DNA of 64,000 bases from Andrena cerasifolii. Lineage: Eukaryota; Arthropoda; Insecta; Hymenoptera; Andrenidae. Below the pieces are notes generated by a model, which worked only from the letters and a program-made list of their open reading frames with translations, ran no database searches and was not told the origin of the DNA. Location: positions 3,452,001 to 3,516,000 of the forward strand of contig NC_135133.1 of the NCBI RefSeq assembly GCF_050908995.1, read 5' to 3'. Made by a program: the position numbers and the translations under genes. Below, in pieces: positions 19,348 to 31,994 of the stretch (its first letter is position 1; each line of letters opens with the position of its first letter).

Positions 19348-22300
19348 ACAATTTCATTTCGTTACCCAGCTTCTTCCACCTAGGGGCTACACTCTCGACG
19401 AATATACATCTGTTGAGAACGTTCGGGAGCTAGTTCGCAGCTGCCCTTTTCTCCAGCCTGCGGAAAATTCTTGCGCCTCTTTAGCAGAGCTGCCACAGAG
19501 GCAGTTTTATCGGCCACAGTAGACTGCGTTACGCGCAAGTTCCCCTCACCTTTTTCGTAGCGCGTTTCCGAAATCTGTTCGGTCGGCAAACATTTTTCAC
19601 CCAGCATTGTTCCCGGAATCATGGAGCGGGTGGTAATCCGTCGAGATATCCGGGAGAATGGGAGGGAGTATAGTGGATCAGGCAAGATCCCTTAGCTTAG
19701 CCTGGCAATTGTTTGTCGCATGGTTCGTGAGCTATGGGGTGTTTGCATTGTTTTCCGGCAACAATGGCTCTTTTCGATCGACGAGCTCCTCTCGTTGTTT
19801 CTCGCAACAGCACGATACCACGTACATATCTCTGCCGCGATAGTTTCACTTCCGTTTTAATACCTCAAGCTTGCCCCAGGAGTCTGGCACAGTGGCAGCT
19901 GACACTTGTACGCTTATTACCGCCGCGTGGCAATTCAGAAGGAACTGATTTGCCGAGCCTCCGCGACACTTACTTTGCGTGTCGGAGATTCGATTGGAAA
20001 AAGAGAAAAACACCAAACGACAGAACATCTCGCGGGAACCATAAATCATTGGCGTCTCAATATATTTCGGCGGCTTTTATTCGCGTAACGATGGTATCGA
20101 AACCTCGTTATATTTCCCACGGAATCCCGTTAAAAGAGTGTACCAGCAGAAAGATACGCTATCTCGTTTCCGATTCTTTTTTTTTGTTTTAATATCGTAC
20201 ACGTGGATGTTCGAATATCGGACCACCATCGTGACATTTCTCCGATACACCGCGAATATTATACAGCGCAGAAAGACGAAGCGTTAGAAACCTAATCCGA
20301 GTCGTAAGCTCGGTACGGCTGTCTTTCAGCTGCGGTAGAATCGTTCCATGCAGCTGGAACGATAAATTGTGTCCGCGCTTTGACGCTATTACTTATTGTA
20401 TCTGAGACTCGTTTCTGCCTCGGAGCACGCCCACGTACAGGGAGGAAGAGGTGCTTTCCTCGAGGCGCGTAATCGAGCCGACAACGCGCGTATATTTAAA
20501 CCGCGCCACGTAAGTTGGACCGTCTTCAAGCTGGCGCGCGCTCTTCGCCGCTCGGCCGTCTTTTATTCTTCGTTTCCTATTCGATTAGCTGGGCCATCGT
20601 TTCCACCGGAACGCGCAAAGGTTTGAAGATGGTCCAATTTGTCGGCGGTTCAACGCACTCTTCGACTGATTTGCCCGCTCCGCTTCACTCCGCCGCACTA
20701 CGCGGCGATGCCCTGCCAGAGACATGCTCTCTCGGCGGCGATGACTGCTCGTCGTCGCGCGCGACGACCTTCCTTACTTGATTTATCGCGCTAAGTCGCG
20801 CGCGGCTGGTCGACTCCCGAGATATCGAAAGTAGCTCGTCACGGAACATCTGTGAAACCTTTGACGAGCTGACGCACATGTTGCTCCCCGCGTGAAAAGC
20901 GGTAGCCCGAGCCGACCGGTAGCGCGCCGTGTACCCGAACGCATCGATCCAACCATTCGATTCTCCATTATCTCCTTATTCGACCGCTTATTCCCCCGCG
21001 CTGCGGAGAATTTTATTCTACCATCTACAGCGCGATTCCCTGCGGGACGAGTTAAGGAAATATCTGACGTTCCACCGATGTGGTCCGTACAATAACGACT
21101 CAAGGGTTCCTACTAACTTTCCGCGGATTGTGCTCCGTTCGTAAAGCGAACGCTTTGAATATATATATATACGTATTTGGAGGATTTTTCGCCATATAAT
21201 AATAGCGCCAGCTGAGAATGAGTCAGGGACGCGCAAAGCGAGCAAACTTCTTTGATACTTCTTTGGAGTAGCTCTGGTACGGTGCTTCGTTAGCGTCGTT
21301 TTCGTCGTCCACTTTTCTCCTCTCGTTTGCGAGTTCAGAACTGTTGCGCTCGTTTGCTTAGCACCCCCTTGCCTGCCCGTGGTACCCTCCCTCTACCAGC
21401 GCGTATTACACATCCGCCCTGACGCGTATCGAAAGTTTTCGCGACTTATCCCATTATCAGGCCCCGAAGATCGTCCCGTACCCCGTCTAGCCAGCTCCAA
21501 AGACGGGGCCACTCAGCTCCGCGGGAGTGAGTGACTCTGGTTAAACCGATTTATTCCGCACGGTCGAAGCGTCGCGAGCAAATTGGATTCACCGGAAGCA
21601 TCGGGCCCCGATAATCTTGTCGAATCTTTGTCGCGGCTCATTAAAAATCCCGCGATAGCGCCCGAACAGGTAAGCCATTATCGCGGATTTTCTCGTATCA
21701 CCATTATCGCCTAACGTCCGCTGTTATTTACCGTACGCGCGAATTACTTCGTTGCCCCTCCCATTATCACGCGCCTGCTGGCCAGTGATCTCATCTTGAA
21801 TCACCGATACTCTAGTTGGCAAATTCGGTGTAATATCGCGGCGGCGAGTCGAGTCACCTTTCGCGTGTAACGCCTTTCCTATCGACCCGTTCCCACGTAC
21901 GCGTGAGTTCGTCACTCGAACCTTTTATCGCGTAAGTTGGATTATTGTAAGGAGATCGGCGCGGTGGCAGCGATTAATTTAAAGCGTTAAGTACCTACCG
22001 TCGCCGCTGCTGCTCTGTTTGTAGAAGAGGGGTGCTTAGGTTGGGCGTGAAAAGAAGCGCAAACGCGTCTGGTGTCCGGGGACGGTTCGTTGATCTGCGA
22101 TCCGCAAAAGCGGGTCCGCCGCGCCGGCCCTTCTTCCAGTTGCCGGTGACTAAGCCAGACGGGGGGACCCGGGACGTCAATTATAAGGCCTTAATCGGAA
22201 ACCCGTCCTTACTTCTGTTGGCTTACACTCGGCCGTGCCACCCGAGCGAGACAACGGCCAAGAGGAACGGAATATCGAGAGCGCGTACTCGTGCGGCGCG

Positions 22301-23629
22301 CGACTATCCTCGCCGGCACGCCTCTCCGATCCTCACTGATCGTATCCTCGAACTCCCGTGACCTAACTCCGAGGGACTATTCTTCCGAAAGTGGTAGACT
22401 ACCGACTTACGCTCCAGGATCCCCCGTGTCTTCGGGGGATAAACGGTTTGCGGTCCGTTCCAGCTCTGACTGCAAATCCATCGGGCGCAATTAATGGATT
22501 CACGGGTCCGGACCTCTGTTGCGCCAGTTGCAACTTCGTAGCCGACAGTTCTCCGTCTGCAATTGGAGTTAGTACTCGAGCTTCGCGGCTATCAATCATA
22601 GCTCTCGGCCTTAATATTTCCCTCGGAACTCTTCCCGATCGGGCGTCCGTCGCGCCTTTCGATCGAAGTGATCCGAGCGATGAAGGAACTTTGGAGGGTA
22701 ATCGCGACCCCGATAAGCGGGCCATTTAAACCCGTATCTCTCTGGTTTACGGGGAAGCATTTAGTCATCCGAAGCTGTTCACACTAGCTATCGGTATCTT
22801 GATACATCGCGCGGCTCGTAGTTACATTTATTACTCGCTCGTCGGTCGCCAGCGTATATTAGTATACAACCCTCGGTCGCCGATAACGGGAAAGCAATCG
22901 TTCCGCGAGATAAGCGGCTCGATCGTTTTTCGCGACGCGATTTCGCTCGCGATTAAACGCTCGCGTTCGCGGAAATTTCTACGGGGCTATTCTTGGCTCG
23001 CGTGCACGGTGCGCGCAGCGGCGATTGCACGTTATGGTGTAACTATGACTATACCATACAGCCGGACGCCGCGTCTGGTATCTGGCCGGTCGTTCCCGTG
23101 CGCGACGCGCGCGATGATAGTGCATTATCGCGCGCCGACTAGAATCTTCGCTGGCACAACGTGTCGGCGCGATGACAGGTCCTAAAAGGGACACGGTAAA
23201 ACGTTCAGGGCTGCGAGAGTTGTTTCGGCGTTCGCCCCGAGCATCGCGCAGTCTGTGCTTAATCGCCTCGACGGAAGATGGTCCGATGCAATCGGTTTCC
23301 AATTGCGCATTTTTCGAGCCTCGCAGAATCGAAACCACAGAACGCAGGAACGTCTTTCCTTCAAGCAGTCTTATCGTCGTCTCCAAAGCAGCGAATCGAT
23401 ATAGAAATTAATTGACGTTAATTATCGTTGCGTACGAGGTATGGGCGTATATAGGACGCCTCGTCGTCTGTCTAGCAACGGTGCTTGGAGAGGATAGTCA
23501 AAGGACTGGCTGCCTCTTTAATGACGAATTGCTCCGCAGTGACACTTTGCTCGGATTCGAAAAACGGTGCTCGTAAATCGGTAGCGGCTATTGACACGCG
23601 GGTTTTCGAGCTGTTGATTATGGGAATGG
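19348..23629 (+). other. Start of the presumed first intron, no exon recognised
   Basis: GC-rich sequence without recognisable Ig or EGF coding. It contains a short (AT)n at 21159-21171 and an 8-bp perfect stem ATCCCCCG/CGGGGGAT near 22418-22440. Open frames present are short and unlike any family. Confidence 0.5.
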
Positions 23630-23932
23630 TAGGGTAAAGTAGCGGAATATGGCGACCTCTCCTAATATGAGTCCCAAGCTTACCTCCGCTACAGAACTCT
23701 TGAATGTCATAGCGATGCTATTTCTTTACTAACTAACCGTGAATTAGTTGTTTTGTCCGCACAGTGGCATTGTAATTAATTGAGCGTCTTCAGCAAGCAC
23801 ATATTTCTGAAATATGTTGCAGAAAGTTTTTGAAGTGGTTCGATTAAATTACAAATACCTCTAAAGTGGTAGTGTATAATGATTTCACAAATACTGTTAT
23901 ACAGTGCTTGCAATGGAGTTTAAGGCTTACTA

Positions 23933-24162
23933 GGGTAAAGGACCCAGTTACTGACACCTAACCAATTACTGTCACCTTAAGCTACTTTACTTAAAATAAC
24001 GAATAAATAAACTATAGTATATAATCTATAATATAGATTATAGGTTGAATTACATAATTCTTTTTATGTATAACTTTACAACGTTTATTTATTCGTTATT
24101 TTAAGTAAAACAGCTTAAAGTGACTGTAATTGGTTAGTTGTCAGTAATTGGGTCCTTTACCC
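23933..24162. mobile_element. Palindromic MITE, copy 1 (uninterrupted)
   Basis: Arms of about 78 bp (23933-24010 and 24085-24162) starting GGGTAAAGGACCCA; TA on each side (23931-23932 and 24163-24164). The centre contains a further palindrome, ATAATCTATAATATAGATTA. A second copy at 56206-56715 shares arms and centre. There is no coding. It is nested in the pogo-like remnant. Confidence 0.85.
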
Positions 24163-24250
24163 TAGTTGTATTTCATTAAATGACGAAGACTTAACTTCGA
24201 AGCTACTTAGTAGTTATCATGTTATCGTTTCCAAATACGAGACCCGTGAA

Positions 24251-24450
24251 AGTTCTGCTGGTGAGAGTGAAGAAGAAATTATTCTGCATGATGAAAGTGA
24301 TTAAGAAAGAAAATTGTGATCGGTGTTTATTCTTCAGATGTGCTAGGTGAACAATGTGTTAAGTGTACGTATGAAGTGTTACGATGGGCGTGGTGGACCC
24401 ATCAAGATTTCGGTGGTGAGCCCACGAAGACTGCGGTAGTGAAGAAATAG
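24251..24450 (+). pseudogene. Degenerate pogo-like transposase C-terminus
   Basis: Frames broken by stops and shifts still read an acidic segment (AGESEEEIILHDESD), then YSSDVLGEQCVKC and a Trp-Ala/His-rich stretch (RWAWWTHQDFGG). This resembles the zinc-binding tail seen at the end of many insect pogo-like transposases (pattern GE.W..C..C..WAH..C). Several cysteine positions are lost and at least two stops interrupt it. The assignment is by pattern, not by search. Confidence 0.45.
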
Positions 24451-24681
24451 ATTTCACACGCCGACTTTATAAAACAAGAAAGAAAAAATAAGTTTCAAGA
24501 AAAAACACACTGGATCTTTTTTTTATTATAAAAACAGAATTTTTGTTATAGTACTTTCCAGTAGATTGCTAAAGAATGCACATTCTACTTTTAAAACGTG
24601 TATCGAATATTTAATGAAAGTGTTCTCAGTCAAGAGTTATGATGTTTTTAAGAAATGAGTTTCATATTCGGCTAGTGTACC

Positions 24682-27600
24682 GAATAATTGATCACGGATA
24701 ATTGTTGTGTTTCGATTAAGGGACAGGCAGGTATCGCGCTGTCACGACGTTGAATTCGATACTGTCAGTCTGGCGAACGGTTTGACAGACTGTCAAGCGG
24801 AACCGACACGCGGAGAGACGTGTCATCGATTTGCTAATTAAATAAATAACGCACAGCTATTTCGAACATCTTGCAAATTTAAAGGGGCCTCGTTTTCTGG
24901 CACCATCCGTTCAATATTTATACTAGAGCGAGGTACGTCGATAAAAATCACGATTCCCCGTTGCGAACCTGCGAAATCGTACAAGTCTCGCTCCACCCAG
25001 TCTCCTCCACGGAGGCAATAACAGTGGTGCGAGTAAATGCGATAATTTCAAGCAATCGAAGCCGTGTGAACTCATCCAGGCGGATTAGCGCGTGATCGAG
25101 GAGATAGTCTGGATCTATTCGGGGGACGCCTCGCGACAGTTTCGGCCGCTCGTATCCCCTGAGAAAGCCGGTGTCCCGCGATGGCCGATCGATGAAGCAT
25201 AATTGGCGACTTAGCGGGAACAGAGCTCGTCCATCGGCCGCGAGATTGATCGTCCGAGGAAGGGGAGTAAGGCACAAGGGCATCGGGAGGAGCAGCGCAC
25301 CGGCGAGATAGATAGACAGCTAGCGATCTGGCCTGGGGAAAGAGAGAAAGAGGGGAACGTGGGAAAGAGAGAAAGGGGAAAGGAGAGAGCGAGGGGTCGA
25401 GGGGCCGCGGCAGCGAAGTGGGCCCGTCGCGAGGGGCAAGGGGAGGGAAATCGGCACGTACGTATCCAGAGCACGTACGGCCCTGTGCCCATACTCAGAG
25501 GAAGCCGCAGGTACGCTCTATATACCGGGGACGGTGGTTCCACGCACAGGCAGACGATCGCACACGCACGTGCACAGGTGGAGGTGGAGTGATGCGAGGG
25601 CACAGGGTGGGGGACCACACGTGTGGTGTGTGTATACACCGTGGCGGCCGCGGCGGCCAGGTAGACTGCTGGGCGGCCGGCGATCCAGCCTCGAGCACGA
25701 GGTCTCCGAGGTGATCCGCCGATCCGGAGAACCGGTGCTCTCGATCCTGCTCGATCCTGCTCCACCTCGCTCCACCTCGCTACCATGGAAATTAGTTTAT
25801 CCGGAATGCGATTGTAACGATGCACCGCGGATCTATCAGTCGGGACACTCGGCCCGCGCCGCGTTCCGACGCTCCACTGACATTCCCGCAGAAAATCAAT
25901 TTAAGATCGAATGGGGCCCCGTTCAAGACGATCACGGCGCACGAGCCGCCGTTCGACGGGAAAATTCCAGGCTTTCGCTGGAATCCTAAGGCCGCTGAAA
26001 GAGTCCGTTTGACGAAGACAGGCGGCCAGAGACTGCGCGCGCAGGAATATCGGTGAAAGATCGTTTCTTCGATGGACAAGCGTGTGACCACAACGCTTTC
26101 CACGGCAAGGTGGCCGGGTCGAGAGTAATACAGACAACTGGGCGGGATACAAGAATGCGTGCAGACTTTAACGTGATTATTCGATCGCGATAATCCGTCG
26201 GGGGGCCCCCGCCGAGAGGCGATTCGAACTAGAGCGCGGAATAAATTGCGGCATGTCGCTGGCTGTGCCGGGCCGCGAGCCAGTGTAGACTGCTGGGCGA
26301 CTACCGATCTAACGTGCCCGGTCGCTCGCTCGAGCGTGATTATTTTTAGCGATCCGAGCGTCGAGAGCGATCAGTGAACGGTGAACCGCGTGGACGGTTC
26401 GCGAATCGCTTATCGGCTCTCGAATAATGCCCTGATTTTTCGACGATGATCGAGCCCGACGTTATCACGGGCGCGGATAAGCGCGGCTGTACCCGCGACG
26501 ATAACATCCTCGCAATTCCGGCGAACCTGCGCCGTGACTGGTGCGTTTCCTGCCTACCTGCAAGCTCCGGCAAGTATTTTCTTCTTTCGAGAAGAGGCCC
26601 GGGCCAGTCCCTGGCGAGGAAGAGAAGCTGATCGACGTCGGCGAACCTCCCGAGACAGCGATAAGGACGGGCATGCATCATTCCCCCGAATGAAATTTTA
26701 ATATCGTCCACCTCGCGGGATTTATGGTTCCCTTTGCCGGTGGGCCAGGAATTGGCCGATGCGCGCCAATCCAGGCGTCGTTCGCGGGAATGTTCTCTGC
26801 TCGGTTGTGCCCTGTCGTCGCCGCCCTGGTTGTCCTCGATTGGGATTCGCGAAATTGGCACAGCTGGCCAGACTGTTGCCGTAGGACAATCAATGTTCCC
26901 GGATACAATGCGATAATTTGCTATCGCTTGTCGCCATCGACGATTGAATTACGGGCGGTATCATTATCGTGCCGGCGCATTTCTGACGCTCGGCTACTTC
27001 TGCCAGGGACAAATGTTCCTCGTGATTAACGAGGGAATCGGCTGTCCTCCCTCGTCAGCTACGCGGAACGCCTTTCTTCCCCGAAATCCTGGGTAGCGTC
27101 GCTCAGGCAGACGCGTCGCCGTGTTTCCCCTCTCCACCTTCGCAGCGGATCGCGCGAACGATTAAAAGTAAACGCGACTGCTTGAAACGGAGCGGGCGCC
27201 ACGGGTATTTTCATCGCGGTGAATCGGGGGGAACGCTTAATCTTTAATGACTGGGACGCTGGTAGGAATCCAAACTACTCGCCAACTTTCGCGGGATTCA
27301 AGGTTCTAAACTTGAAAGCGAGGCACGCGCGCGCCCGTCCGCGCGACGCAACAGTCGCGGCTGCCCCGCGATAGATCGATCAATTTTCACTTATCCGCGT
27401 TTAGCCGGGGAAAATGGGGGGGATATTCATCGGGAAGATATACCGCTCTTCTTATCGAGAAGCCCGCGCGAAAGAGACGGAAAAAAAAACGGAACGCCGC
27501 CGCGCGTTCCGAGAAACACGATTTTCTTTCGTCCACGATCTTCCTCGCCTCTCCCTCCTTTCTCCCCCTTTCTCCGATCCCGTCGAAAACGCTTCGGTAT

Positions 27601-30600
27601 CTCGTTAAAAAGTCGGCAAAAAGTTGGAGTCAAGCTCCTCCTCGCCGCCCTCTCTTCCCCTTTTCTCCTCGGTCTGGTTTTCTTTTTAACCCCGATTCGA
27701 ACCTCCACCACGAACCAGCCGGCAAAAAAAGGACAGCCTGTCGATAACATGTGTTTTCTCCTCCGGCTAAGCCCCGCGCGCCCTCGCCCGTGGCCGCCCC
27801 CGCTTCTCTATCAGCTGTCCTTCCCGCACACGCTCCTTCGCCGGAGTCGGAATAAGGGATGAGCTGGCTTAAAGACTCGTAGATTGAATATCACGGCCGC
27901 GAGCGTGGCCCACAGCTTGTGGATATGCTCGACGATTTGTATGCCGAACGCGGGTGGCTATTTCACCCTTCCCTGGCTGCGTCTCCCTCTGCTTGCCCCC
28001 CGTACAGCCGGTTCTCACCAGATTTCCCTGCTTTTCTCATCCCGTCCGTGGACGTTAAGCCTCTATCTCTCCTCAGGCCCCTTCATTGCCGCAAAGATAT
28101 CGCGTCTCGCATCGAACTTTACTTTCCTTTATTATTATTATTCTTTTATTTTTATTATCTCCGCTCTGTGGTCGCTGAGATTTTTCTCTCGTAATAGAAC
28201 AGTCTGGTGCAACATCTCATCGTGGATTCGCAGCTTTACAGTTTATCAGCGGTCCTCTCGTTGTTTCCTCCCACCCCCGGGGCGGAGCTCTGTTTTCTCG
28301 CTCGAGATTCAGGAGCGCTGCGCCGCTGAAGGAGTTATGCATCGGGAAGGTCGGACGGGCAGTTTCCGCCGATGAAAAAATATACTTCGGAAAGGCGTGT
28401 GACGCAACGCGGCTAGAGGCTGCTAGATCAGACGCCCCGGCCTGTTGTCGCAGTTATAAATAACCCACTCACGGTGGTATTATTTCCGAACGGTCTAGAA
28501 CACATTCGAGGCCTGCGAAAGAGGTCACGTAATGCGTGGAAAAAGAAGGGACCGGGAAACATCGGTCTCCGAGGACTCGGCGAATACATATTCCTATCAG
28601 CGGACAGCCGCGCCACCGGGTACTGTTATCAAAGTAGATTGCACGTTCGTTGATTGCAACAAAGTTGGTAGAAACCCCGCGCGCTGCCGCCGGACAATTT
28701 GATAATTAACGAGGCGGCGAGCAGCCCCGGTCTGTTAAATAATTCCTGGATCGGATACCTTTGACGAAGGCCCGTATTTGCGCAACTCCGGGAACTTTGT
28801 CGCCCTTCCAACCCCCTCGCCGACCAAATCCCCGCAAAGGGGGCGGACCCGTTGAAGATTGTTGCAAGCTCACCCCGACTCCAAGCTGCGCTCGTAATCC
28901 CCGAAGAGCTAATCTTCGTCGTCTGCCACTCGTCGGGGTCCCTCGTCCCTCTTTTGGTCTTTTTCCCGGCACCGAACGTCCCGCTTCGTTTCGTACCGCT
29001 ACAGTGAAGTGTTTGCTGCTTATTGCTAGAAGATAGGGCCCCGTTACCCCGCTCTGCACGGTAATCGAGCCGTTTTTCGCGAGCCCGCGAGCTCGCAATC
29101 GTCTCGCAGCTATTCGAAACCGATCGAGAATGGATTCAGGTTAAATGGCACGGATAATCTCGATCAAAGGCGGTCACGAGGAGATAGCGGAGCCAATCGG
29201 CCGCGCGTTAGAACGGCGAATTCGTAGCTCGGCCGGAGCGGCGGGCCGCGTCAGCCGACAGATGGAAAAGCGTTTCGTGTCAGGGGGGAAACTATCGGGG
29301 CTGAAATCTCGCCAGGCCCGAGAACACTTCGCCACGGTTAATGCACGGGGAGAACGGGCCGCCGCGCGGGAACACGGTTTTCCTTGGAACACGAGCGAAG
29401 AATTCGTGGGAGCATTACGATACACGATGACGTCAAGTGTGCCAGACGACGGCAGCCCCTCCAGTTGCCTAACTTTGTCACGCTGCAAGATGGATACATT
29501 CGGAAAGAGGACGACGGCGTCGACGGTCTCTATTTTTCGCGGAAACATTCACCGAGGCTGCTACGAGTTCTTTCTGGTTTCGTCCAGAAGAATATACGCG
29601 GCGCGTCGGTGGGAGGATTCGCAGTTTGGATCCGGTGGGAAAAGGGGAGAGGGGACTGGAGCCAAGATCTAAATATCTGCCGCCGAAGGTGGCGGGGAGA
29701 GGGGGTGGCGAGACGCGCGACTTTCATCCGATACGGTCGTCTCGATTTGGAAAACCGTGGACGAGCGGAGACAAAAGCGAGGCGGCGGGAGGCGCGCAAG
29801 GTGAAAGAAACTGGCCGACGAGAGGAGGCGGCAGGACGCGCAAAGCGGAGGGGAAAGGAGAAGAAAGAAAGAGAGCAGCGACCAGCGGTCTGGCCGTCAT
29901 CGCGTAGTCACAACACGCCGCGAGTTATTGCCCCCGAGTGCTCTACCGAGGCCTCCTCCGCCACCTCCGCCTCCTCTCCCAGCTCTCGCTTCGGAGGGAA
30001 CAACGCGCCCACTTTTCCTTCGACTTAATTCCACCGATTCGCGGCCGAAAAAGCGACGCGCGGCTGTGCGCCGCGGTGGAACGCGAGTCGGGAGAGAGCG
30101 GGACAAGAGCAGCCGGATGAAAGCTCGGGACGGAGAGGGCAGATGAGAATGGAAGAAGCTGGAGAGGCGAAAACGAAGCGAGCGTAGCTGCGCGAGGACG
30201 CGAACGAGAAGATAGCAGGAGGAGGCGGCAGCGAAACGGTGTTGGCAGCGTTGGCAGCTCGCGAGGAAGGGGATTGATGCCACTGCGTGGAGGTGGACGT
30301 TGCGTCGCGGCGGGCGAAGAAGGGACACCGTGGAAGAGTCAGCGACGCGCGACGGAGCGAGGGAGATGGGCGATCGCGGGGGAGGAGAGGGTGTCCGCGA
30401 GCTAAAGCCACCTTCCCGCGAGAGAAAGCGGGACGGATGGTTGGGGCGGTGGAAAAGTAGCCGTTTTCCCGAAGGATTCGGGCAGACCGAGGAGGCGACA
30501 GTCAGTCATGACAATAACCGCGCGCACAGCGGCGAGGATGCACACTGGTATTCGGCACCGTCTCGTTGTTTTCATCTGTCGGCTGATGTGGGTGCGACCG

Positions 30601-31350
30601 AGTGTCGGCCGAGTTCAATTGGACGTAATGCCGCGACGAGAGGGCCTCCAGAAAAAAGTCGTCTCTGCGCTCGGCCGCGTGCTGTCCTCTTTGCTCGAAC
30701 GCGCACGGCCCCTCCCCTCGCCGCTGGGAGTCGTTGCATTTTCCGAGTCACTTTTCTCTCAGCCCGTGGCCTCTTTTTTGATGTCCCAAAGGCATCGGGA
30801 ATAAATGGGAAACGCTCCGTCAAAACTGTTCTCCCCCCGAAATTCTGCGTTCAACCCGAAGTCCTCGGTAAAATGTCCAATGATCTCCACATGCCGCGAC
30901 GAGATCGAAGAAAGGGAACGAGAAAGAGAAACTGCAGACGATAGAAAGCGCTGGACACGCGACGCGTACGACAAAAAGTGCATTCATTATTAACGAGCTA
31001 CGCGTGACGCGGCTGCTCGAACCGCGAGCCGCTAGCCGCGATAAATTCCTCCTGGACTCGAAAAAATCACCATTAGAAACTCGTTTCGTCGCGATCACGC
31101 GGTCCAACCGCGCGTCGATGTGAATTCTTCGCGCGCAGCCTCGCATCTGTAATGATATTGTGAGTCCGGGAGAGTTCGACCGCTTTTTTGGAAAAGAAAT
31201 TGTAGCATCGTTGTTTTTCCACACTCTTCTTGTCGTTCTGTGCAAATTAATGCAAAGCCCAGGCAATTTAGAGTATGCGTAAATTGTAGTGTGCGATAAT
31301 TTAAAATATTTATTTTCATTTTCAACCAAAAACAGTGGCACTGCAACTGG
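24682..31350 (+). other. GC-rich presumed intron, no exon recognised
   Basis: No recognisable coding. A purine-rich segment at about 25334-25405 includes two near-identical GGGAAAGAGAGAAAG blocks. Two consecutive 10-bp tandem duplications lie at 25741-25780. Sequence from 29620 to 30460 is GA-rich on the plus strand and gives long Arg/Lys-rich frames that are not called. Confidence 0.5.
25741..25780. repeat. Two adjacent perfect 10-bp tandem duplications
   Basis: TCGATCCTGC occurs twice (25741-25760), followed directly by TCCACCTCGC twice (25761-25780). Confidence 0.9.
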
Positions 31351-31392
31351 TCGGTCTCACCCGCATGTCTAACCCACTACGGGTGAGACCGA
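31351..31392. repeat. Perfect 13-bp inverted repeat at the edge of the pogo-like remnant
   Basis: TCGGTCTCACCCG (31351-31363) and CGGGTGAGACCGA (31380-31392) are exact reverse complements around a 16-nt spacer. The right arm is the terminus of the 31380-32242 element; the left arm lies outside it. Confidence 0.85.
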
Positions 31393-31458
31393 GCTCTAAA
31401 AATAACAAAAAGTGCAGCTTATAAAAAAGTATAATACACCAGTAAATTAATTGATATT

Positions 31459-31551
31459 TTATTTCTTCTTTAGTTTTCCACATAAATCGCAAAAATTCTC
31501 ATACTTGGAGCATCTATTATGAAACCAACGGCTGCAGCGCATACATTTAAC
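31459..31551 (-). pseudogene. Zinc-finger-like C-terminal tail of the pogo-like transposase
   Basis: The minus strand reads VKCMRCSRWFHNRC followed by NFCDLCGKLKKK and a stop. That gives a C..C...WFH..C......C..C pattern typical of the PHD/RING-like tails of these transposases. A stop codon lies just upstream in the same frame. It is separated from the N-terminal piece by a deleted core. Confidence 0.6.
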
Positions 31552-31775
31552 TCAATCGTCGCTTTTCGAGGTTTCATAATAATTTTCTCATCTCACACAT
31601 TCGTTTTCGTCTCACTCTTCTAACGACATATCGCTCTCTTGAAGAATGGGGCTGTCGCTCCTTAAATCTGAAGATCCTTTTAACTGGTTTTCGCGTTTCT
31701 TCTTAGGAATTGAAGAGTTCGTGTGTTTCTACACATTTATTTTGCCCTTCTGTGCCCTAATGTGCTCTGAACTAC

Positions 31776-31994
31776 TCAGAATGGTTGCAAGCTGCGTACC
31801 GCGTTTTCTGAGAACCACTGTCGCACTTGTTTTTGGAATTGGTGAAATGTTAGGGTTGATTTAGGAATTCCAAAATTTCGAGCGGCTGCATTTTCACCTA
31901 GTCTACCATTTTCAATACATTCTATTGCTAATTTTAAGCAGTTGCCATTCCATTTAGCTCTCCTATCGCTTTTTCTTTTATAAATCTTAGGCAT
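31776..31994 (-). pseudogene. Pogo-like transposase N-terminus (helix-turn-helix)
   Basis: Starts MPKIYKRKSDRRAKWNG, then LKLAIECIENG and AAARNFGIPKSTL. This is the Psq/CENP-B-type helix-turn-helix that opens pogo-like transposases and binds the TIR. After about residue 50 the frame continues into unrelated sequence (FHQFQKQVRQWFSENAV) and stops at residue 72. No DDE catalytic domain follows within the 400 bp left before the element's end, so this is a broken copy. Confidence 0.72.

Larger units (their letters stand above)
23632..24681 (+). mobile_element. Pogo/mariner-like DNA transposon remnant
   Basis: The left end GGGTAAAGTAGCGGAATATG and the right end (24662-24681, CATATTCGGCTAGTGTACC) are inverted partners with about 16 of 20 matches. 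TA precedes the left end (23630-23631); the right target is mutated. The interior is AT-rich and holds a degenerate transposase C-terminus on the plus strand (24251-24450) and a palindromic MITE (23933-24162). Most of the transposase is missing. Confidence 0.6.

Noticed and set aside
25500..25540. TATATA motif near 25519 as a gene promoter
   Set aside because: No downstream coding exon on either strand and no supporting elements at the right spacing.
25661..26298. Repeated TAGACTGCTGGGCG at 25662 and 26286
   Set aside because: A 14-bp exact match is expected several times by chance in 64 kb and the flanks do not align.
29145..30944. Overlapping 120-215-codon frames on both strands
   Set aside because: All Arg/Lys/Gly-rich translations of purine-rich CpG sequence; none has a domain or plausible start context.
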